From Paralichthys olivaceus (taxonomy: Eukaryota; Chordata; Actinopteri; Pleuronectiformes; Paralichthyidae): a stretch of DNA of 64,000 nt. The position numbers and the translations under genes were made by a program. The stretch is taken from NCBI RefSeq assembly GCF_024713975.1, contig NC_091110.1, positions 558,001 to 622,000 of the forward strand, in the 5' to 3' direction. Shown here in pieces: positions 20,087-31,453 of this stretch. Every line of letters starts with the position of its first letter. Within the stretch, counting starts at the first letter, position 1. The notes beneath the pieces were generated by a model that was not told the origin of the DNA, did not search any database, and saw nothing but the letters and a program-made list of their open reading frames with translations.

Positions 20087-22767
20087 TAGGCCTGGGCCGA
20101 TAATCAATAAATCAATTAATCGCACGATAAATTAAAATGAACTCGATAATTTTTCCCGCCTCGATTTATTGCCATGTGCATGCGCGTTTGTTTTCCTCTT
20201 CTCTCGCCTCCAAGCAGGCTGGATGACAAGAGGGTTCACTCTGAGCTCGGTCTCAGCACCTGGGGGCGTTTGTTCCATAGCGGAATGAACAGAGTGAACC
20301 CTCTTGTCAGTCATCCAGTCTCTTTGTCTCTGTGGGGGGAGGCAGGGCCGCTAGCATTGGCTCCACACCAAGCAGCAACATCCCAGGCTGAGCGCTGAGG
20401 CAAAAAACTGCAGTTCACTGGGTGGCCACTTGAGGCTGGCTCCAAGAGGGAGTCAATGGGAATTGACTCCCATGTTAAAACGCCAGACTTTAGAGCAGAA
20501 TTAAACCTGTTTACAGCCTGGTTCAAAATACGGTTTTAGACTCAATCAGTAAGTTCTTCCTTCATGACAACTATGTATTATCTGTTTAGATAATACAGAG
20601 GTTTGAAATTGTGAATAATTATCACTTGATTGACATGTGACGTCACCGTTAGCTCGTCACTCTGGCTGTTAGCCTGTGGTCTGCTCGGCTTCACCTGAGC
20701 TAACAGGCTAATCCCTGTCACCGAACGCGACCGGGTCTGGGGAGGAGTTTTCACTCACATGTGAATATTATCGTTTGTTGTTCGGCTGATTGTCCTGACG
20801 GAGAAGTGTCTGTGGTGTGTAAAGTACTGCCTTTTATTTACGTGTCAGTAGTGATGAGCAGGTATCATTGTCTCTGTACCTGGCTGGTTAGCTTAGCTCC
20901 GCTAACCTCCAGGCAACATACCAGCAGTAATGGCAATGCTAACGGGAGCGGCATGACATGAAGCGGTTCACACAGCGGAGAGAGGAGCGTTAGAGTTTAT
21001 GGTGATAAATCTTTTAAACTGAAGGCGACTGTGTGTTTAGTGAATGAGCTCCACCAAGTTAGATATTTAACGTTATGTAAAGTTGTTCAGCTCCCCAACC
21101 TATTTGGCTTGACTATGTTACTGTGGGTAACTTCAGTAATAATGTTTTATTAGATTATTGGTTCAGAAATAACGTTAGTGCAGCTGCTGCAGTGTGAAAC
21201 TTGTTGAGCTGGACTTTATTTATGAATGAACAGTTTACCTACCAGGTATAGACCTGTTTTCATAACTTACTAACAATTAAAGCAAATGATTGCACATGAT
21301 GCATTACATTATAAATGCAATACTTTTAATGTGAAAGAACTCCATACTGCACATTCATTGTAGTACATTGTTTAATCCCAAACCATATTCAAATACATAG
21401 TTGAATATCCACAGAATATAAGGACAAAGACTTTGTTTGAAAGTAACACTTATCTCGGCAATAATGCCATACTTTATGTTTCCTGTCATTTTATTAGGGA
21501 CGGACGAACCTGAGGGACACAGCTGTGCTGACCGTGTTCTGTCTCTTATGACAAAAAAGAAAAGACTTTTTATCTAAAGTTTATCAAATCAGAAAGTAAA
21601 AGATGAACATTGTTGTGATAACAGTGTTCATTTTACCAACCATAATGGATACAGAAATTGACTCAATATTATCATGTTGACCAGCCTGAAGCTGCCGATC
21701 TCCACCTTGTTGCTGCTGCCACAGTGGATTCAGAGGACATCAGGTGTTGCAGTGCTTCATGTAATGAAATGAAAAAAGTCACGTTAAAGGATGTTTTATG
21801 CTGAAATCATTGTCATATCTGTAGATATTAAGGAACAGAGGAGAAACACGATTATTTACAGATACTGTACAATACAATAGCCTACAATAATTTTTACACA
21901 TGTAATATGAGCTGTGTTAAGCAGCCAAGACTGGTACTTATAGTTTATTCTGTGTTCAGCAGGTGGAAGCACCACAGATTTCAGCCAAACTGATGTACTA
22001 AAAAAAATAAACATTGTACAAAAAAATTTCTTTCTACCACATCTGTAATAACCAAATGAGCAAGGTGAGCCCATCAACACGGACGAGCCAGTGGTGGCAA
22101 CAAAAAAAAGCATCACAACAAAGTTGCATGCCCACCTAAAGCACAACCACCCAACCCAGTGTTCCCAGCTGGGGAAAAAAAAGTGCACCTCAAGATGCAG
22201 AGCCTTCGTCCCGAAAGTCAACACTCACTGAGGCGTTTGGTCGACAAAGCAAATATAAATGGAGCAAAAATGGTGTGCGCTCAAAGAAACTGTAGTTCGC
22301 TGCATCGCAAAAGAAATGCTGCCCTTTAGTACAGTTGAAAAGCCAGCATTGAGAGAGATGCTGCAAACGTTTGACAGACAGACAAAACGAATTGCCTGCA
22401 AGAAAATACATGTCACAAACGGCCTAAATGTTCAATATTTATTGAAGTGCAATTTTGTTAATCGAGACTTGATAAGCCATTTTATTTATTGTCTTGGTTG
22501 TGTGTGGTTTTATATTTGAGTGCTGTTTTTGCTAACAGAGACTGAGAGTCCATTTTATTCTTTGTTTGTTTTATTTATTTAGGATATTTCAACGTTCCTG
22601 AAATTACAATTACGATGGTAAAAAATTACTGAAAAATAAAAGTTTATTGTATTTGAAAGGGTGTGCATTATTATGATATATTATCATGTTGGCAATAATA
22701 TCGTTTATCGGCAATAATTCGTGGGACAATATATCGTCCAGCAAAATTTGTTATCGTCCCAGGCCTA
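20087..22767 (+). mobile_element. hAT DNA transposon, degraded
   Basis: The terminal inverted repeats are TAGGCCTGGGCCGATAA at the left and, in reverse complement, TAGGCCTGGGACGATAA at the right. They are flanked by a perfect 8-bp direct repeat ATAGAGAA (20079-20086 and 22768-22775), the hallmark of hAT insertion. On the plus strand, about 22070-22150 carries a BED-type zinc-finger remnant (VVATKKSITTKLHAHLKHNH), and 22259-22420 the following transposase piece (CIAKEMLPFSTVEKPALREM), as in ZBED/hAT transposases. The catalytic core and hAT dimerisation domain are missing and stops interrupt the frame, so it is inactive. About 1.9 kb on the left is not transposase and includes other repeats. 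Confidence 0.85.
20218..20317. repeat. Hairpin inside the hAT element
   Basis: CTGGATGACAAGAGGGTTCA at the left pairs with its near-complement TGAACCCTCTTGTCAGTCATCCAG at the right, separated by about 45 bp. It may be a small nested inverted-repeat element. Confidence 0.7.
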
Positions 22768-22775
22768 ATAGAGAA

Positions 22776-23230
22776 TAACAATTTTACTCAATTACTGTTG
22801 CAACATGCTATCACAATGTTCAGTAATAAAATAAGCAACACTCGAAATATCACATTATGTTATTGAAATAATCTTCCTCACTCCAAATCAACAGTATCAA
22901 AATATCCTGTGCTCTTTACATCGTAATTAGCACATAAAACAATATCAATCATCTAGAAAGAAAAATATGTAATGTGCACAGCTAATAAAATATGGCTGGA
23001 TGAGCTTAGAATGCATAAATAAGGTGCTAAACACACACATAATACAGCTCTATGTGCAACAAAGGAGCAAACAAATGTCTCACAATGCACCTTTAAAATG
23101 TCGGATCAGGGCTTCAGCATTAATGTGTGGTGTGTCGTAGTGTGTCTCTCTCGCGCCAATCAGCACCGGAGCTAGTGCTCTGATGTTAGCTCCTATGCTA
23201 ACGGTTTAACTCGTTGCATTAGCTATTAGC
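22776..23230. other. Non-coding stretch
   Basis: AT-rich up to ~23090, then more CpG-rich. No ORF recognised. Confidence 0.4.
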
Positions 23231-23480
23231 CTTTAGCACATCAAGACGGCCGCTCACCGATGCGTTTCTCTTCCCGAGAGGTTCCTCCGACTGTGCTCAC
23301 ACAGGTCATGGTCGTCCCGGGAGATTTCTTCGGCAGTTTTTCCGAGTCTGATCCACTTTTCTTGTTTTATCTTCCTATGGTGAGTGTCTGTTTAATGCGC
23401 CTTGCTCTCTCTCTTCCCAGCAACTTCAGAGGAAGTGAACCTGCTCCGATCAGCTCAATGGGCGGGGCTTCTTTTCTGAT
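23230..23480. promoter_or_regulatory. CpG-rich promoter-like region with first-exon-like ORFs
   Basis: A local CpG-rich patch with a CCAAT box (GCGCCAATCAG near 23154) just to its left. On the minus strand ACGACCATG (start near 23309) opens MTCVSTVGGTSREEKRI and reaches a GTGAGC donor near 23257. On the plus strand ATG at 23260 opens a frame that reaches CTATG/GTGAGTG near 23380. Either could be a first exon; the minus one could feed the exon-like pieces at 24-17 kb. Suggestive only. Confidence 0.25.
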
Positions 23481-23870
23481 TGGGTGACAGACCGTCTTTT
23501 ATTATGGTTCTATCTCTCCTTTTAGATAAACATCTGTTTTTTATTATTAACCAAAACGTAGTATTAATTAATTGATTTATCCACCATGAATTTCACTTTT
23601 CTTCATTCAATCAACTAATTTATTGTTTTTAATACAGATTTTTAACCTGGGTTACACAAGAATCTAATACTTTTATTTAGAAGCTGTTTTGTTGTGATAT
23701 TTTTTCACTGTGATTTTGAGCTAAATGGAGATATGGACACTTCCTATGCTTCTATATACTATATACTATATACTATACATCCACTGTCATGATTACACCT
23801 GATTTCTTTGGAACTATGTTTTTTCAGATACAAATAAAAAAATCTATTCTATAGTTATCTTACAGGATCA
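23481..23870. other. Non-coding stretch
   Basis: AT-rich, with a short TATATAC tandem run at 23752-23777. No gene recognised. Confidence 0.4.
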
Positions 23871-24362
23871 CATAACTGCCTCGTCCATAAGCAACTCATA
23901 TACTTTACCACACACATTTATACCTAACCCAGCCTTGTATAATCTCTGTCCTGATCTTAATATTGTCCTCCTGAACATGATGAACCAAAGATGAATAATA
24001 TCTGTAACCTGTAGTTGCTCTGTGGTGTTTCCCAGAACTCTAAAGCACAGCACTATCACTGACACCACTGATTCTTTAAACAACCACAGAAGAAATCAAT
24101 CATGCACAGTTTTTACAATTTAATGAAAGAAGAATTTCTTCGTGCCAAACGGGAGGTTTCTACCAATGTAAACGTCTCTATACTCAGTCAGGTTCACTAC
24201 TCTGAGTAATCATGAATTACGACCTCCTCCATTAATAAGTATCTTTCTTGATACAGGTATTGATAAAGTTCCTCTGAATCGCTCTCTAACCTATAGTTAG
24301 TACCTAACCTGTGTCTGGTTGTGAGGCCCTGCCTGGCTGAACACGGGGCCTGACTGCAGGAC
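23871..24362 (-). repeat. Duplicated block, second copy
   Basis: Partner of 18600-19060. On the left it continues into GKVYELLMDEAV, which matches a stretch near 17500-17540 (VYDLLMDEAL), so the original unit included the promoter-side flank of the secreted-protein gene. On the right it joins the L1-like LINE at 24363. Confidence 0.6.
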
Positions 24363-24365
24363 CAG

Positions 24366-26716
24366 CTCCGTCTCCCATCTAGCCCTAATGTAATCAGTTG
24401 AAGCACTCGTACAGTCTCTGAGGTTTTCATATAACACAGATACCACCTTGATTTTTGACCCATTATATACTCGCATTAGTACATCTATCACTCCGTTTAA
24501 TATTTTTGCACTCCCTATTTCCCTTATGATATAATCCCTTAGCTGTAGTTATCTAAAAAAATATCCTAATTTTTTAATCCATACATTTCTCTAAGGTCCT
24601 GAAAAGACATGTTGTTTCCATTCTTTAGTATTGTACACATGGCAGTGATTCCCTTCCTCTCCCAGTTCCTGTATGTCAGGTCACTCAAGTCTGGCTTGAA
24701 TCTTTCATCATATGCAATCCAGCTCAACAATCTCACTTTCTTTTCCAATCTATGCCTTTTATTGAAATCAGCCCAGATAGTCAGTGTGTGGGAGGTTATT
24801 GGATCTATTGAACCTTTGAGTAGTTTTTATCAATGTAATGTTGCCCAAAAGCGATTGCACTGGTTTGCTAGCCACCCTCATCTCAATCTCTTTCCATTTG
24901 GAGTTATAATGCTTGTCACACCACTTGACCAAGTTGTGCTGCCTCATAATAATCCTTTAAATTTGGGAGTGCCATACCCCCCCGATTCTTAGCCAGTTGG
25001 AGCATGCTATATTTTATTCTTGGTTTTTTACCACTCCAAATGAACCTCGATATCAATTTGTCCCAGGTTTTAAATCTTTCTAACTGTATCTTGACAGTAA
25101 GGGATTGGAAGAAATACAATAGCCTCAGGAAAATGTTCATTTTAATAATGTCAATCTTTGAACTGAACTCCAGTGATATGGTCGACCATTTCTCAATATC
25201 CTCTTAATTTGTATATGAATCTGATCACAATGAAAACATGGCTGGAATTATCTTCTGAAGATGGCTTATCTGTTTTGTTAGGGTTACCCCAAGATATTTT
25301 ATGCTTTCTGACTTCCATTTCCATTTATAAGCATTTGTAATTTCTTGGGAAGGGGTATAATTAAAAGCCAGAATCTGTGTTTTATTCACATTTGTTTTAT
25401 ATAATGAGTGGTCTCTGTATATCCTTATATACTTAAATGTGTTAGGCTTGTATCAGGTCTTTCTAAATATATTATTACATCATCTGCAAACAGACTTATT
25501 ACATGTTTTTGTTTTTTAATATGTATTCCCTTTATTTCCTCACACTGTCTTATAGCCTGCGCCAGAAGTTCAATGTATAAGTCAAAGAGGAGAGGGGACA
25601 GACAACATCCTTGGCGTGTTCCCCTCTGTAGCTTTATGCTTTTTGTTAGACTACCATTCATTTTTATTCTAGCTATAGCATTCTGGTATATTGCATTGAT
25701 GCATTTAATGGCTTCTTTGTTAAATCCAAAACATTCTAATGTTAAATATACAAATATCCAATTTACGCCATCAAAAGCCTTTTCGCCATCAAGACTCAGC
25801 AATATAGCCTTAGTTTCCTTCATTTGTATCGAGTTTACTATTTGCAGGGTCCTTCTTATGTTATCTAATGTTTGTCGTCCTGTAGTAAATCCAGTTTGGT
25901 CCTCGTCAATTAATTCTGTCATGAAATTCTGATCTCTCCTTGCTATAATGGATGTGTATATGTTGTAATCTACATTGAGCATAGAAATGGGTCTGTAATT
26001 GTGACAATATTCTGCATCTTTACCCTCCAGATATGATTGCTTCATTACATGAGGGTGGCAATCTACCTTCCTTAAGGGCAGTGGCGGTTCTACATTGAGT
26101 TACTCCCCGGGCGAGGGGTGTTATATAAAGTAGAGTAATGTGTATAGTCTTTTTCCTTCGGATGCAGTTCACGCCATACATCAAACAGTTTATGTTCCTT
26201 CAACGACATGTTTACAAATATAGATATATGTGTCTTATTTCTTTTTATACTTGTTGTGTCTACCCTATGATCCATTATCATATTAAAATCACCAGCACAT
26301 ATCACTATACCTTCAGATTTTAAGGCCATGACTGGGAATAATGATTTAAAGAATTGTTTAGTACTCTCTGGAGGGTCATATACATTAATTAACGTAACCA
26401 TCTCTTCCTCTAGTTTCCCCTTCACTATAATATATCATCCTTCTGTATCCTTGATTTCTTTTAGACATTCAAATTTAGTTGAGTTTTGTATAAGTATTGC
26501 CACACCTCTTTTGTTCCTTTGTTTACAAGTACTGTAATAGGTGTTTCTAAAACCAAATTTCTTCAGCTTTTCATGCTCTTCCTGGGAAAGGTGTGTTTCC
26601 TGCATGAAGATAACTTGAGCCTTAAGTTTTCTCATTTTCAAAATTATCTTAGTCCTTTTAATTGGATTATTTAACCCATTAACATTTAACGACACTAACG
26701 ATATGCTGTTCATTTA
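24366..26716 (-). mobile_element. L1-like LINE, ORF2 with deletions
   Basis: From 26713 leftwards: SLVSLNVNGLNNPIKRTKI and QETHLSQEEHEKL (endonuclease start with catalytic E), VICAGDFNMIMD (26090-26425), then a deletion of the rest of the endonuclease and the linker. The reverse transcriptase follows (25425-26045): YRPISMLNVDYNI, LLSLDGEKAFDGVNW, GTRQGCCLSPLLFDLY, FADDVIIYL. After that come TWDKLISRFIWSGKKPRI and NRGGMALPNLKDYYEAAQLG (24916-25140) and the C-terminal part to ~24370. The order and motifs are those of the L1 clade. Frameshifts and the deletion make it inactive. Confidence 0.85.
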
Positions 26717-26744
26717 TAGCTTTGGAAAATGGCATTATACTCCA

Positions 26745-26782
<38 letters not shown>

Positions 26783-26980
26783 CCATGAGAACAAACAATA
26801 GCCCAAAGAACATTGAGCAACTCAGCAATAAAAAAAAAATCGAACTAAGAATACAACAGTAGGCACTTGCCCCCCACGTTTCCCCCGTGGGTTGAGGGGA
26901 AATTCAGATGAAATATGGGGGCCCCTCCTTAGTGAGGTCCATTCTTGTTATCCAGATTCTCTTGAGCATCTGTCTCATTA
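26717..26980. other. LINE 5' side and (AT)n microsatellite
   Basis: (AT)n at 26745-26776. The rest may be the end of ORF1 or the inter-ORF region of the L1-like element; it has no open frame of note. Confidence 0.4.
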
Positions 26981-27830
26981 ATTCAATTCAATTCAATTTT
27001 TTTTATATAGCGTCAATTCATATTTTACATTATCTCAAGGCACTTTACATTTAAAAGTCAAGACCTTAAAACAATATTAACGTAGAGAAACCCAACAGTT
27101 CCCACAATGAGCAAGCACTGTGGGGAGGAAAAACTCCCTCATTAACAGGGAGAAACCTCTGGCAGAACCAGGCTCAATGTGGGCGGTCATCTGCCTCGAC
27201 CGGTTGGGGTGAGGAAAGAAAAGTAAGGGGGGAGGAAAGGAGAGATGGGTGGAAAGCGGGGGAGAGAAGAGAGAGATAACAATAACAATGTAGTGATCTA
27301 CAACAGGATTATATATATTAATGAATTACTGAGTTATTGTAATTAATGATAAAAATGGTGATGGTAGTTGTTGTTGTCCTGCAGTCCCGGTGCCAGAGTT
27401 ATCTGAAACGAGAGAGAGAGAAGAGCCAGAGGGACTATGGGAGGAAAAAGTGACACTTTGACATGATGACATGTTAAAATAAATAAATAAATAAATAAAC
27501 AGGTGTGGGGGGGCAGAGAGACAGAGAGACAGAGGGAAGTGATGAAGTGCTCAGTGCATAATGGGAGTTCCCCCAGCAGTCTAAACCTATAGCAGCACAA
27601 CTAAGGGATGGTTCAGGACTCACCTGATCCAGCCCTAACTATAGGCTTTGTCAAAGAGGAAGGTTTTTAGTTTTACTTTAAATGCTGGGACAGTGTCTGC
27701 CTCCCGAACCCAGATTGGGAGCTGGTTCCATAGGAGAGGAGTCTGATAGCTAAAAGTTCGACCTCCTGCTCTACTCTTACAGACTCTTGGAACCACTAGA
27801 GAGCCTGTGTTTTGGGAATGAAGTGATCAT
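26981..27830 (-). mobile_element. L2-type LINE 'B', 5'-truncated tail
   Basis: ATTCA-repeat tail and TTTTTTTATATAGCG at the left, then the same 3' UTR as 6807-7490, ending in the last codons of the reverse-transcriptase ORF at about 27820. All upstream sequence is missing. Confidence 0.85.
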
Positions 27831-28769
27831 TATAGCTCACACATACAGCGTCCGATCAGTCCTAACAGTGAAGACTGAAGACCTATATACAATCTCTTAG
27901 ACTATTTGTCTTCAGTGTCTAACATGTGTTATCTTTCACTTACTTATTCATTTAGATGCACTTACATACTTTATTTGTCCATTCCTCTGTATTTCTGTAG
28001 TTTATGTTTTGCTCGTGTTGCGGTGTCCTCTTTGTTTCCTACCTGTTGCCATGGCCATGGGCCGGTGTCCCAGTGTATCCTCATTCTGGCCATAGGTGTC
28101 TAGAAACGGATTCCTCTCTCTTTTAAAACTTTCTTAATTCCCGCGTACTCCTTTCTTTTCTGAATTATTTCCGTGGCATAGTCACATTATTGGAAATAGT
28201 ATTAGTTAGGTGATAAGTTGCAACATCATGTCCCAATTGGAGATTAGCCGTGCTGCACTGCTGCTGTGCCTGTGGAACAAAGAAGAAATGAACAATTAAG
28301 CCACAGTATCACTAATTCCAGCTCTGTCCAACAATCCATATATAATAGCTCCAAAGACTCCTGGAAGAGAAATTGTCCTACCCTGAAGAGCAGTCATCCA
28401 CAGGAGGAAAACACAAAAGGTGGCCACCTCACAGCCCCAGTGGTGTGACTACTCTTGGAGATTCTCCCATCACAGTGTCCTCTCCATGCAGTCTCTCTGA
28501 ATCTTCATCTGACGTGGCTGGCTGGAGGGGTGCGTGGACCAGTTCACATGTGAGAACAAAGCCTTTGCAGGGACTGGAGAATATGCTCTGCCTTTTGGGT
28601 GAGGATAAATCAATATTTAGGCGGAAAAAATGGATGCGACTAAAGAGGAAGATGGAGAGCCCGTCATCAGTAGCGATCACTTAAATAACGTTGACTGTTG
28701 TGCTGTGCTCCACGAGGAGTCAAAATAATGTTATTATTCATGACTTTGCCTCACACAGAGCTCCAAAAA
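27831..28769. other. Stretch next to long LTR, possible internal remnant
   Basis: On the minus strand this would be the internal side of the LTR at 28770. An open frame at 28429-28680 encodes a stretch with LVHAPLQPATSDEDSERL that I cannot assign. Nothing else is recognised. Confidence 0.3.
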
Positions 28770-29956
28770 TGTTGTGATTATGTACTTTCCCTTGCGCGGG
28801 GTACGATTATGTACTTTCCTTCATGCGGGGCACCATTAAATGGTGTGCTTTTGGGCATTCAATAAATGTGGCTATCAGAGAAATATTAAATATTAATATT
28901 AAAAATATTAATATTAAACTGATAAAGGATAAATCGGGGCACCACCCTTCAAAGGAAGGGAAAAGATAGCCAATTTAAGAAATAAGTCTTACTGACTACA
29001 AATTTGGAACTCTGATTAATAATTAAATAAATAACTATAACCAAAATTACCACATCAATAGCTAGCAAAGTTGAAGGATATGGAGTTCTTGACAGTGTAG
29101 AGGTTGGCAAAATTCACACTTATGCAACATTAATGAAGATGGAGTTTTGAGACCATGTGGCTGAGATCAAATGTATGTGTTAAGTTTGTGGAAATGAGTT
29201 TGTGAGGTGTTGGTGCCAGGTTAAAGAAAGAAGTTAGATGCATGCAAAGAAACTGATCAGTATAACAGAACTAACATTAACTTTCGAATGACATATTACC
29301 AAATATCACAACAACACAATTCAAACTTATAAACATCACATGAAATAGAAATAGGACTAAACAGTCCTTTGCTTAGCCTAGCGTAATAATAGAGCCCAGT
29401 TGTGTTACCCGTCCATGAAAAAGAGGGAAAGTTCCTTTTTGGATGTGCTGTTTGAAGTCGAGTGAAGTGGTCTTGTTGGTTTGTGGCTCCTGTTGTGCAT
29501 CTGGTGGTCAGACCTTGTGTCGTGGCCAATTGTGCTGAAGTTCTTAGGCAGGCTCTCGCGTCACTGCCTTTGGAAGGTTTTAGCAGTCTGCTCCAGGCAG
29601 GCCTGCTGGAAGTTGAGGAGCTTGTGTAGGGAGGAAGTCTCCCTGGCTGGGAGAGCAGGGCCAGAACCTACTCCACCAGGAGCGGTCAGCAGGGGAAGAG
29701 GCAGAACAGAGAAGAGAGCTAGGAAACTTGGCTTATATTGGCCTTGTGACCTCATGGGTCATGGGGCACACAGTGACCAATAGTGGTTGAGAGTTGTCTT
29801 CAGGAGCAGTTTTACCACCTATATGTGAAGATGAAGCACCCTGGGAGACTGAGTTCTGGAAGCTCTCCTTTGTCTCCAGAGCAAAGGAGACATGCGGTCA
29901 GGCTTTTGACTACACATGTAGGCCCAACTATGGTTCACAGATACCAGGTCCCAACA
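28770..29956 (-). repeat. Long LTR (about 1.19 kb)
   Basis: On the minus strand it begins TGTTGGGACC and ends AATCACAACA, so the ends are inverted repeats TGTTG/CAACA. A promoter-like CCAATATAAG lies at ~29733. Just after the end is TTTTTGGAGCTCTGTGTGAG, which has the TGG start expected of a primer-binding site. An open frame in it (29296-29529) shows no recognisable domain. No second LTR and no clear gag or pol are visible, and the flanks do not share a target duplication, so it is more likely one end of a truncated element than a clean solo LTR. Confidence 0.5.
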
Positions 29957-30590
29957 TGACATTATGGCTTCATTGAATGAAAATGTATTTAACTTATCTC
30001 GATGTGCTTCTTCAGGTTGGACGGGGAGTTTTTGAATGCCAATATTTCAGTCACTCTCTGTAGGCATAACAGGCACTTAATCTGGTAGGAAGAATCTTTC
30101 ACTCCAACGTACGAAAATATTTCTTGAAAATACGGTAACGTGTAACGTTATCTTCATCACCACCACGGAGTTCACCAAGTTCGTCACTTTAGTCGAGATG
30201 CTCGTCATCTGCTACTGGAGCATGAACGTAAGCAGCAGAGCCGGCAGCAAGTGCTTCCATGATGGCATCAATAATGTGACATGCCCGTGTAGTAAAATTT
30301 CTGTTCATTACACTGTGTCACATATGAATGTCACTATGTACCTTTAATCTGCACTGCAAACTGAGGAGTGATTATAACATAAATTGCTAATGATTACAAT
30401 AAGTTTAAGACAGATATTACGAATCATCAAACGAATCAAACAATATACTCTATGTGTAACAATCAGTATGTAGTGTATGTATAACTTGTGTGAAGAAATG
30501 ATAATCTTTTTTTTTTTTAAAGGCAGTCTGACAAGAATGAAATATAATGGTGTAAAATCAGAGACAAATATCTTTTAAAAAAATAGTAAA
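29957..30590. other. Non-coding stretch
   Basis: AT-rich; no ORF or repeat recognised. Confidence 0.4.
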
Positions 30591-30599
30591 TGGTTTGGA

Positions 30600-30985
30600 C
30601 AGATATAATGGTGTCAAGAGTAAGAAAAACTGTGTAAAAGAAAAAGAGACTCATCATGGTACGGTAGGGGCTCTCCAGAGGGAAAGTCCCAGCTCCAAGG
30701 CCAAAGCAACCCAGGTGTTTGGAGGCTTTCCAGGGGTAAATTCAAGTCCAACGTACGCAAGTAACCCCGGTGCTTGGAGACTTTCCAGGGGGAAGGTCGT
30801 AACAGGTGTGGCCCTTAAGGATAGATAAAGCGGAGCAACACCACTGTTAGCCAGAGTTCTTCTAGTGCAGCTCCGGCTCGCTACTGAATGCTCTCAGGTT
30901 TTGTTGTCGACAATAAAACTCTGCTGCTTTTAAGTTGACTTCTACTGCTTTTTTATTTGACTGAATTTTTGGACTTTTGGACACC
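30600..30985 (+). repeat. LTR-like promoter and polyadenylation region
   Basis: Two repeats of an enhancer-like unit (GGAGGCTTTCCAGGGG near 30720, GGAGACTTTCCAGGGGG near 30776) resemble kappa-B sites. They are followed by AGATAAAGCGG, a short leader, and ACAATAAAACTCTGCTGC (AATAAA near 30911), then a T-rich end. This order is what a plus-strand retroviral-type LTR would show (enhancer, start, poly(A)). The outer boundaries are not defined and no partner LTR is visible. Confidence 0.4.
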
Positions 30986-31224
30986 ACCAACGAATGTGTT
31001 GTGTAGTGTATATGAAAAAAGACGCTAACAGGCAAGCTAATTCAGAGGAACAAACTTCACTCTTTCTTATTCAGGTACCAGTCACAGTCACTCTCTTCTT
31101 CATGGGGTACATCGAGTGACACTGCCACCCACTGGCATAATATATATTGCAGGCACACGTATATACTACAAAAAGTTTACGGCATTACATCACCAACTCA
31201 AATTTCTTCTGATTTTAATTTGTA

Positions 31225-31411
31225 GTAATGAGTAACGAAGATGGTTAGGAGAAATGTCTTGGAGTAAAAGTACACATTTTACTTAGGAAATATAGTGGAG
31301 TAAAAGTGAAAGTTGTCAGAAATAAAAATAACAAAGTAAAGGACAGATATGTGAAATTTCTACTTAAGTAGAAATGTAAAGAAGTATTTGTACTTCGTTA
31401 CATTACAACAC
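31225..31411. repeat. MITE-like repeat
   Basis: Sequence of the common fish type (AGTAAAAGTACA, TACTTAAGTAGAAATG, TTGTACTTCGTTACATTACA). The ends are imperfect inverted repeats: TAATGAGTAACGAAG on the left and its complement-like CTTCGTTACATTA on the right. Confidence 0.45.
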
Positions 31412-31453
31412 TGGGTAAGGTCAGCTCAGGTGCTGTTGGATGGGCGCTGCTGA

